The position numbers and the translations under genes are program-made. A stretch of 10,000 nucleotides of DNA from Halisarca cf. caerulea. Its lineage: Eukaryota; Porifera; Demospongiae; Chondrillida; Halisarcidae. The first letter of the stretch is position 1. Each line of letters starts with the position of its first letter. Shown piece by piece: positions 7,801 through 10,000 of this stretch. Below the pieces are notes generated by a model. It was given only the letters and a program-made list of their open reading frames with translations, did no database searches and had not been told where the DNA came from. The stretch spans positions 7,414,979 to 7,424,978 of the forward strand of contig CAUJGJ010000313.1 of the NCBI GenBank assembly GCA_963170055.1, in the 5' to 3' direction.

Positions 7801-8735
7801 CTGCATCAGGGTTTCATTTAGAAAAATGGTAAAGGGGGGGCAAAATAATACTTACAAAATAAATGGGGGGGGGGGGGGGGCAAAGGGAGTGCACACAATA
7901 GTGCACCTTCTAGGGGGTCTGGGGACATGACCAGATTTCTGGTGCTCATCTCCAGGATTACCTTTTTTGGGGGGGAAAGCATTAGTATCACAGTATCTAT
8001 CTGCAATGTACATTTGTCATTTGTAAGGGTACTTATATAGCTAAGGGGGTCTCTCAGTATGCTCCAGGAAAGCAAAATTGACTTTTTACACCATTTAAGG
8101 TTGATTGTGGCACAGAATTACTCTTTGACCTTGAAGAGATTGAGTTCAGTTCTTTATTCAAATTTACCTCTTCAACAAAAATAAGGCTAACCTAATTTCC
8201 AAGGGGGGGCGAGACTCTGGCAAGGGGGGCAAATGCCCCCCCCCCCCGCCCCCCCCCCCTAAATGAAACCCTGTGCATCTTCTCCTCTGTAGGAAGATCC
8301 AGAGGAAGGAGATGATGTTGGAGCATCCTGGACCTCCATGAGCAGAAAGAGGCAAAAACCGTCCTCCACAACACAAGACAGTTCGGCATTGATTGATGTA
8401 AGCCCACCCATACAACTATAGGATATATTTCTCTCCGTCTGCATTAATTTAGTATTGTCTTTCCAAAGTCACTCATGTCGTCACGTCTTGTGGTAGTCGC
8501 ATGTGTGCCATATATGGTCACGTGCATGCTATTTTATATATACTCACATTAATATCATAGTCACATGTCATACGTATACACTATGTACAGATAGTCACAT
8601 GCATGTCATGTGTGTGTCACATGTTTATGCTGTCTGTGGTTGCAGCTAACACATGACACTATCGATACACAAGAAGATGACATTGAAAGTTCGAACCCTT
8701 TCTCAGCCATTGCATCCAGGAGAAAGAAAAAGTGA
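159..8735 (+). CDS. MRE11: MRE11 double-strand break repair nuclease, whole gene (14 coding exons, 705 aa)
   Basis: MRE11 is the Mn-dependent 3'-5' exonuclease/endonuclease of the MRE11-RAD50-NBS1 complex. It processes DNA ends in the nucleus and helps activate ATM. Joining exons 159-204, 348-609, 1022-1109, 1351-1607, 1903-2103, 3132-3288, 3358-3438, 3606-3723, 4681-4796, 4995-5222, 6149-6410, 6903-7009, 8293-8397 and 8646-8735 gives 2118 nt with every junction in phase. Visible motifs, all two residues earlier than in human: TDNHLG (D18, H20), GGDIFH (D58), GNHDD (N126, H127), HQNR (H215) and GHEHE (H243, H245). The capping region VDYSGGYEP starts at residue 365. The RAD50-binding helices lie near 443-500. 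A Gly-Arg-rich segment spans 557-593; in human this is methylated by PRMT1. The C-terminus is acidic then basic ([10 protein letters not shown], then RRKKK). Start ATG 159 has A at -3 and G at +4. Identification is by remembered alignment to human and yeast MRE11; no search was run. Confidence 0.96.
348..609 (+). CDS. MRE11: MRE11 coding exon 2 (metal-binding motifs I and II)
   Basis: The acceptor CTCCTTCAG ends at 347. The exon encodes residues 17-102, with TDNHLG (D18 and H20 bind metal) and [12 protein letters not shown] (D58). It ends with VNFKHC plus two bases of Ser103. The donor at 610 is the first GT of a (GT)n tract, AG|GTGTGT. This choice is fixed by phase: exon 3 must supply one base to reach FPQVNY, which aligns with human FPWVNY. 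Confidence 0.94.
610..674 (+). repeat. (GT)n microsatellite starting at the intron 2 donor
   Basis: An interrupted (GT)n tract begins at the splice donor itself (position 610). It contains one TTG and one ATG interruption and ends where a MITE is inserted at 675. The tract resumes at 775-792 after the element, so the MITE split a pre-existing repeat. Confidence 0.95.
675..774. mobile_element. 100-bp MITE (TAGTC...GACTA family), short copy
   Basis: The left terminal repeat TAGTCCCGCGTAGCCAGACC matches the inverse of the right end, GGGTCTGAGCTACGCCAGAC, with one extra base and two substitutions. It lies inside a GT microsatellite. Both ends, including GCTCGCC after the left end and GTCAGTC...GATTGGGTCTGA at the right, match the larger element at 4069-4570. 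It is therefore an internally deleted relative with no coding capacity. Confidence 0.82.
946..1011 (+). repeat. (AC)n microsatellite just before the exon 3 acceptor
   Basis: An (AC)n tract with one CAAACACTC interruption. It ends about ten bases before the acceptor AG at 1020-1021. In the pre-mRNA it is complementary to the (GU)n tract at the other end of the same intron. Confidence 0.95.
1022..1109 (+). CDS. MRE11: MRE11 coding exon 3 (GNHDD motif)
   Basis: The acceptor TTGTTTACAG ends at 1021. A second AG, ten bases downstream, would lose FPQ and break the frame. The exon encodes [18 protein letters not shown] and then [10 protein letters not shown] (residues 104-132), including metal ligand N126 and catalytic H127. 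The donor is GGG|GTGAGT at 1110. The NYEDPNYN form resembles the yeast protein more than the human one. Confidence 0.94.
1166..1259 (+). repeat. 94-bp alternating purine-pyrimidine tract in intron 3
   Basis: Purine and pyrimidine alternate strictly from 1166 to 1259: a TATATGCATGCATGTACATG-like part, then (GT)n, a GCGCGCGCG core near 1214-1224, and (GT)n again. This is a classic Z-DNA-forming composition. Intron 3 (1110-1350) also has GT-rich sequence from its donor on, and a long TTCC/CTCT tract before exon 4. Confidence 0.92.
1351..1607 (+). CDS. MRE11: MRE11 coding exon 4
   Basis: A long pyrimidine tract precedes the acceptor AG at 1349-1350. The exon encodes residues 133-217, from [20 protein letters not shown] through [13 protein letters not shown] to [14 protein letters not shown], including metal ligand H215. 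Two bases of Arg218 end the exon. The donor at 1608 is AG|GTGTGT, running straight into a microsatellite. The last 45 bases are repeated 105 bp downstream together with their donor, so an alternative, in-frame exon end at 1712 is possible. Confidence 0.92.
1608..1669 (+). repeat. (GT)n microsatellite at the intron 4 donor
   Basis: A pure (GT)n run starts at the donor G of exon 4 and ends where the duplicated exon tail begins. Confidence 0.95.
1668..1712 (+). repeat. Duplicate of the exon 4 tail (45 bp, 1 mismatch)
   Basis: Positions 1668-1712 repeat 1563-1607 at an offset of 105 bp, with a single difference (T1584 versus C1689). Both copies are followed by the same AG|GTGTGT donor and a GT tract. 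The copy encodes [14 protein letters not shown] again. The offset is 35 codons with no stop, so use of the second donor (1713) would keep the frame. It may be real or an assembly artefact. Confidence 0.9.
1713..1880 (+). repeat. Interrupted (GT)n microsatellite, rest of intron 4
   Basis: About 170 bp of GT repeat with scattered interruptions (TTTATG, GTCTG, TTTGTTTG, GCG, TATG). It fills intron 4 almost up to the acceptor, leaving about 22 bp before exon 5. Confidence 0.95.
1903..2103 (+). CDS. MRE11: MRE11 coding exon 5 (GHEHEC motif)
   Basis: The acceptor AATTTTGTAG ends at 1902. The exon encodes residues 219-284: [13 protein letters not shown], then [11 protein letters not shown] with metal ligands H243 and H245, then [19 protein letters not shown]. 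It ends with two bases of Lys285. The donor is AA|GTTAGT. Across the junction with exon 4 it reads HQNRARHG, matching human HQNRSKHG, which fixes the phase. Confidence 0.95.
2345..2644. mobile_element. 300-bp nonautonomous DNA transposon, CAGGG-type, 5-bp TSD
   Basis: The left end CAGGGTTTTAGCTA matches the inverse of the right end (CAGTGTTCTAGCCA) at 11 of 14 positions. The 5-bp direct repeat CTTGT flanks both ends exactly (2340-2344 and 2645-2649). The interior contains a 9-bp-arm hairpin AGCAGGGTG...CACCCTGCT (2368-2389), then about four imperfect ~21-bp units based on CCCACCCTGCTT (2382-2455). A C-run lies near the right end. No ORF is present. The ends resemble hAT-type termini; the family call is tentative. 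Confidence 0.75.
2650..3131. other. Rest of intron 5, no recognised feature
   Basis: This is moderately AT-rich unique-looking sequence between the transposon and exon 6. I see no tandem repeat, TIR pair or convincing coding match. The ORFs on both strands here have no recognisable domain. Confidence 0.5.
3132..3288 (+). CDS. MRE11: MRE11 coding exon 6
   Basis: The acceptor CTCTTTGCAG ends at 3131. The exon encodes residues 286-337, beginning HVALLSVKG (human HVGLLRIKG) and containing [17 protein letters not shown], aligned with human PLHTVRQFFMEDIVLAN. The donor is AAG|GTATGT, phase 0. This segment leads from the nuclease core into the capping domain. Confidence 0.95.
3358..3438 (+). CDS. 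MRE11: MRE11 coding exon 7
   Basis: A 27-codon exon between a 69-bp intron and the tRNA-bearing intron. It encodes [16 protein letters not shown] and ends in PPLVRMK (human KPLVRLR). The donor AAG|GTCAAG has an unusual C at +3. The nearby alternative GTACTT at 3444 would leave the wrong phase for exon 8, so the weaker-looking donor is chosen. Confidence 0.9.
3493..3565 (+). tRNA. trnT-TGT: tRNA-Thr (anticodon TGT) inside MRE11 intron 7
   Basis: A 73-nt cloverleaf without an intron. The 7-bp acceptor stem is GCCTCCA/TGGGGGC with one G-T pair. The D arm is GCTC/GAGC with loop AGTGGTTA. The anticodon stem is CTGGT/ACCAG with loop CTTGTAA, so the anticodon is TGT (reads ACA, Thr). The variable loop has 5 nt and the T arm is GGGAG-TTCGATC-CTCCC. 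The discriminator base is T, as I recall for animal tRNA-Thr(TGT). A and B boxes are intact, so it looks like a functional gene rather than a tRNA-derived SINE. It is on the same strand as MRE11. Confidence 0.95.
3569..3585 (+). terminator. Pol III terminator of the tRNA-Thr gene
   Basis: A T5 run at 3569-3573, three bases after the tRNA, is followed by a T8 run at 3578-3585. Oligo-T is the standard Pol III stop. The same T-rich stretch is also the polypyrimidine tract of the exon 8 acceptor. Confidence 0.8.
3606..3723 (+). CDS. MRE11: MRE11 coding exon 8 (capping domain)
   Basis: The acceptor TACCTGCAG ends at 3605. The exon encodes [19 protein letters not shown], then [18 protein letters not shown] (residues 365-403), close to human VDYSGGFEPFSVLRFSQKF. 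It ends after one base of Thr404. The donor is A|GTAAGC. Confidence 0.95.
3724..4060. other. Intron 8, left part, no recognised feature
   Basis: Unremarkable intron sequence with a short A run near 3988 and a CCTCCTAGGGGGAGG near-palindrome at about 3955. Nothing coding or mobile was recognised before the transposon at 4069. Confidence 0.5.
4069..4570. mobile_element. ~500-bp DNA transposon (TAGTC...GACTA family), long copy
   Basis: The left end TAGTCTGACGTAGCCAGACC and the inverted right end (GGGTCTGACC...GCCAGACTA) match the 100-bp element in intron 2. CTCCAACT lies immediately before the left end (4061-4068) and again at 4571-4578, one base after GACTA, suggesting a target-site duplication of about 7-8 bp (hAT-like). 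The interior is CT-rich and has no intact transposase. A 91-residue ORF inside shows no recognisable domain. Confidence 0.78.
4681..4796 (+). CDS. MRE11: MRE11 coding exon 9
   Basis: The acceptor AATTTGTTCAG ends at 4680. The exon encodes residues 405-442 ([15 protein letters not shown], then [13 protein letters not shown]), the poorly conserved linker before the RAD50-binding helices; human has VEDLVKQYF here. The chosen donor is AAT|GTGAGT at 4797. A second good donor, GAT|GTAAGG at 4815, would add six in-frame residues (VSSVHD). Confidence 0.85.
4820..4881 (+). repeat. (GT)n microsatellite in intron 9
   Basis: A pure (GT)n tract starting 24 bp after the exon 9 donor and directly after a second candidate donor, GTAAGG (4815). 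The rest of intron 9 (to 4994) ends with a short TGTGTGTGTGCAG acceptor. Confidence 0.95.
4995..5222 (+). CDS. MRE11: MRE11 coding exon 10 (RAD50-binding helices)
   Basis: The acceptor TGTGTGTGTGCAG ends at 4994. The exon encodes residues 443-518, including [20 protein letters not shown], aligned with human [20 protein letters not shown], and [18 protein letters not shown]. It is rich in charged helices. The donor is CAG|GTGAGG; reading on hits a stop within three codons. Confidence 0.95.
5412..5584. mobile_element. 173-bp Tigger/mariner-like MITE
   Basis: The left end CAGTGGAAACTCGTTACAAA matches the inverse of the right end, CAATGGAAACTCATTATAAC, at 16 of 20 positions. The CAGTGGAA(A/C)CTC start is typical of pogo/Tigger-type mariner ends. 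No clear TA duplication is seen. The right end merges with the first minisatellite unit. Confidence 0.72.
5583..5917. repeat. 28-bp minisatellite, 12 units
   Basis: Twelve head-to-tail units, all 28 bp except the third (27 bp), fill 335 bp of intron 10. Each unit begins with TGTGTACACA (or TGTATACACA), a perfect or near-perfect palindrome, followed by a CCCACAGTAG-type part. Units 10-12 share an A-to-G change (AGCGTAG), which suggests recent duplication at that end. There are no spacers. Confidence 0.97.
6149..6410 (+). CDS. MRE11: MRE11 coding exon 11 (Gly-Arg-rich region)
   Basis: The acceptor CCATGGACAG ends at 6148. The exon encodes residues 519-605: an acidic stretch ([15 protein letters not shown]), then a GAR motif with [13 protein letters not shown] and [13 protein letters not shown]. 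In human MRE11 the equivalent motif is asymmetrically methylated by PRMT1 and contributes to DNA binding. The sequence is low complexity, so homology rests on position and composition. The donor is A|GTATGT at 6411, phase 1. Confidence 0.9.
6493..6730 (+). mobile_element. Tigger-like MITE, copy A (intron 11)
   Basis: The left end CAGTGGAACCTCTGATAGTG pairs with the right end CGGAGGTTCCACTA, and TA flanks both sides (6491-6492 and 6731-6732), as in Tc1/mariner. It matches copy B in intron 12, read on the other strand, almost throughout, e.g. CAGTATAATTCCTACAATA and AAATCAGCTGAATTTA. Unlike copy B it carries a 45-bp palindromic insertion at 6541-6585. Confidence 0.85.
6540..6581. repeat. Near-perfect palindrome, 20-bp arms with 2-nt loop
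   Basis: The arms 6540-6559 and 6562-6581 are exact complements separated by CC. The palindrome is absent from the sister MITE copy. It is flanked by GTATAA on both sides (6535-6540 and 6580-6585), consistent with a small insertion and a 6-bp duplication. Confidence 0.93.
6903..7009 (+). CDS. MRE11: MRE11 coding exon 12
   Basis: A T-rich tract and ATCAG precede the exon, which starts at 6903. It encodes [19 protein letters not shown] and ends in KRSAINY (residues 607-641), part of the disordered tail. The 107-nt length is not a multiple of three, so skipping would shift the frame. The donor is TAC|GTGAGT. It is flanked by two inverted copies of the same transposon. Confidence 0.87.
7109..7303. 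mobile_element. 195-bp MITE with TAGCGC ends (intron 12)
   Basis: The terminal inverted repeats TAGCGCTAAATTTTCGAGGA and (inverse of right) TAGCGCTAAATTTTTGTGGA match at 18 of 20 positions. TA is duplicated on both sides. No coding capacity. The ends contain the GCGC palindrome. Superfamily is probably Tc1/mariner by the TA target, tentatively. Confidence 0.82.
7348..7543 (-). mobile_element. Tigger-like MITE, copy B (intron 12), inverted to copy A
   Basis: Read on the minus strand, it starts CAGTGACACCTCCGATAGTG and ends GGAGGTTCTACTG, following copy A (6493-6730) along its length except for the palindromic insertion. The plus-strand left end is CAGTAGAACCTCCGAA. No clear target duplication. 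With copy A it flanks exon 12 as an inverted repeat. Confidence 0.84.
7807..8273. mobile_element. 467-bp nonautonomous DNA transposon, CAGGG-type, 5-bp TSD
   Basis: A perfect 15-bp terminal inverted repeat, CAGGGTTTCATTTAG, is at 7807-7821 and inverted at 8259-8273. The 5-bp TGCAT is duplicated directly at both ends (7802-7806 and 8274-8278). Subterminal G-runs lie on the left (G16 at 7865-7880) and C-runs on the right (C12 and C11 at 8236-8259). There is no transposase. It shares the CAGGGTTT start, 5-bp duplication and subterminal G/C runs with the element in intron 5. It sits just upstream of the exon 13 acceptor. Confidence 0.9.
8293..8397 (+). CDS. MRE11: MRE11 coding exon 13
   Basis: The acceptor TTCTCCTCTGTAG ends at 8292, only 19 bp after a transposon end. 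The exon encodes [20 protein letters not shown] and then a Ser/Thr/Gln-rich run to SALID (residues 642-676). The acidic start parallels human EVIEVDESDVEED. The donor is GAT|GTAAGC. At exactly 35 codons, the exon could be skipped without a frameshift. Confidence 0.87.
8398..8645. other. Intron 13 with recurrent TCACATG-like motifs
   Basis: From about 8465 to 8630 there are repeated, degenerate variants of GTCACATG/GTCACGTG. They are irregularly spaced and interspersed with TATATA-like stretches. This may be a decayed tandem repeat; no function can be assigned. Confidence 0.35.
8646..8735 (+). CDS. MRE11: MRE11 coding exon 14 (C-terminus and stop)
   Basis: The acceptor GTGGTTGCAG ends at 8645. 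The exon encodes [20 protein letters not shown], then AIASRRKKK and TGA at 8733-8735. This parallels the human end, with its acidic run, DPF and basic last residues. A TQ dipeptide is a possible ATM-type phosphorylation site (inference). Confidence 0.92.
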   Translation, partial: LTHDTIDTQEDDIESSNPFSAIASRRKKK

Positions 8736-9217
8736 TGAACTTTTAACTAATTATTTTATTATTATCAAGTTTTAGTAAAGTTATTGATTTAATCATCATG
8801 TATTCCATGTACATGCACTAAATTATTTTCAAAATTTAAATTTAATGGAATGTAAAAGTGCATTAGAATTTAGTGTTCAGGAATTTTGCACGTAATACAC
8901 GCAGCTGCAGGGTGAGATGCAATGCAGTGGAAACATGGCATGTGGAGACCTGATAAGGCAGTGTAAAACTGCATGAAGTGATGCAAATAAAGGATGCATG
9001 GGTGGATGGATACACGTGGCTAAAAGGAAGCACCGCATTGTATAAAGCTATGCAATTACTACAGTATTATGTCAACCTACGTAGGCTTGGTCAGCAATAC
9101 TCGAAAAATGGCTTCCGCATGTAAATAATTTCTTTTTGCTGTAGTTCTGTAGTTTTCTCGAAACTATAATTATATCGGAGCGGTTTAGGACTTAAATCGA
9201 ACCTAATACATGCAGTG
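8736..9217. other. MRE11 3' UTR and MRE11-PSMD9 intergenic region
   Basis: The first 130 bp are AT-rich, then comes the poly(A) signal region. The PSMD9 upstream part has AAAATGGCTTCCG at about 9105-9117, which resembles a YY1/ETS-type core, and a CTACGTAG palindrome near 9078. No ORF or transposon was recognised. PSMD9 must have its promoter and 5' UTR within roughly the last 220 bp, unless a noncoding exon lies further upstream. Confidence 0.5.
8986..8991 (+). promoter_or_regulatory. Putative MRE11 poly(A) signal
   Basis: This is the first canonical AATAAA after the MRE11 stop, giving a 3' UTR of about 270 nt. It is followed by G/T-containing sequence (GGGTGGATGG) near 9000 that could act as the downstream element. 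Confidence 0.55.
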
Positions 9218-9319
9218 ATGGATCCAGAGCCTCTGAAAAAGCTGGACATTTACGCTGTTATGAAGAAAAAGGATGAAATTGAAGGCGAAATACGAGAATC
9301 TCACGGAGTTTTACAGACT
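9218..9319 (+). CDS. PSMD9: PSMD9 (p27) first coding exon, partial gene
   Basis: PSMD9/p27 is a PDZ-containing chaperone that helps assemble the 26S proteasome base. The exon encodes 34 residues: MDPEPLKKLDIYAVMKKKDE, then IEGEIRESHGVLQT. It aligns from memory with human [25 protein letters not shown], the N-terminal coiled coil. ATG 9218 starts the frame. The donor ACT|GTAAGT at 9320 is strong and phase 0. The next expected coding segment, around a NEPLVD-like motif and then the PDZ domain, was not found in the remaining 680 bp, so it lies beyond the window. Identity rests on one short exon, but the match is good. Confidence 0.82.
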
Positions 9320-10000
9320 GTAAGTCGCAAAAGAATAGTTCTCTGTGAGCATGTGTCTAATAGCGGACATTCAACAGGTTTAATCGTATGATGGGACAGT
9401 TCGAAGGCACATGCTGCTGCTGTTGTCTTTTAAATTGATTTAATTCTCTATTCTCCCCCATTGCAATAATAATTATTTAATGTCACAATAAGTCAAGTGA
9501 ATTAATATAAAGTAAATTATTTCTTTCTACTTTCCATGCCTTTGTATCTTTCTTATTACCTTTCTCTCCTTTACGAAATCCATCATTGTGCATTTATATT
9601 TTGTACATTCTATTTTACATTACTTTAGCATTAAGTTTAGTCACAGTGACAAACAAAATGTCATTGCTTAATTATACTGTATGCCAGAACACTCATTATG
9701 CCACAATTCTTGCAAACAAACTCATGACTACTGTACAGCACTACAGCATACGGCAGATTGTTACTGTGCCGAATTGGGTAGTAGGCCAGAGTTTTGTGAA
9801 TCATACTGTGGCATATGTAGATGTATGGCAAGCTTTCCCCACTGTATTTGACTGGTGCCTAGTATGCAGGCTTCCTCAGTTCCCCAGTTTAGATAGGTTT
9901 GAGTATTATGTGGGTATAATCGCAATTGTCTTCATTGAACTGGCCTCTGTGGCCAATGGGATTTGGCGTGTCCCTTGTGTGTGAGCTTCAACAATGAGTC
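9320..10000. other. PSMD9 intron 1 (partial), with an unexplained ORF
   Basis: The intron begins with a strong donor. The first 300 bp are AT-rich. From ATG 9658 to the stop at 9984 a 108-residue plus-strand reading frame lies in sequence of more balanced composition than its flanks. It has a hydrophobic stretch (YYVGIIAIVFIEL) and no recognised family. It could be chance, a transposon fragment, or a separate small gene. No further PSMD9 exon was recognised. Confidence 0.4.

Noticed and set aside
7818..8444. Minus-strand ORFs with poly-Gly/poly-Pro runs
   Set aside because: They come from the G- and C-runs of the CAGGG-type transposon and the antisense of exon 13, not from a gene.

Overview
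This is eukaryotic, almost certainly invertebrate animal, nuclear DNA. It holds intron-rich genes with GT-AG introns, an intronic Pol III tRNA gene, long (GT)n/(AC)n tracts and many short inverted-repeat (MITE-like) transposons. There are no bacterial operons. The species cannot be named from the sequence. The divergence of the encoded proteins from vertebrates and the intron sizes (69 to 1283 bp) would suit an early-branching animal such as a sponge, but that is a guess.

Positions 159-8735 carry one complete gene on the + strand: MRE11, the nuclease subunit of the MRE11-RAD50-NBS1 DNA double-strand-break complex. I could join 14 coding exons with consistent phase throughout, giving a 705-residue protein (human: 708). 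All phosphoesterase motifs are intact, followed by the capping and RAD50-binding regions, a Gly-Arg-rich segment and an acidic, basic-ended C-terminus. A likely AATAAA poly(A) signal lies at 8986. About 480 bp past the MRE11 stop, on the same strand, the first coding exon of PSMD9 (26S proteasome assembly chaperone) runs from 9218 to 9319. The rest of that gene lies outside the window.

Layout: 1-158 is the promoter/5' leader, with NRF1-, E-box- and E2F-like motifs. Introns 2, 3, 4 and 9 are dominated by GT/AC microsatellites, some beginning at the splice donor itself. Intron 5 carries a 300-bp CAGGG-type transposon. Intron 7 contains a full tRNA-Thr(TGT). Intron 8 carries a 500-bp transposon whose 100-bp internally deleted relative sits in intron 2. 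Intron 10 carries a Tigger-like MITE followed by a 12-unit, 28-bp minisatellite. Introns 11 and 12 carry two copies of one Tigger-like MITE in opposite orientation, flanking exon 12. Intron 12 also carries a TAGCGC-type MITE and a 467-bp CAGGG-type element inserted just upstream of the exon 13 acceptor.

No new multi-gene system is visible. The unusual content is how repeats interact with MRE11 splicing: complementary GU/AC tracts at the two ends of intron 2, a duplicated exon-4 tail and donor that stays in frame, a tRNA whose terminator doubles as a polypyrimidine tract, and a transposon wedged between an apparent old branch point and its acceptor.
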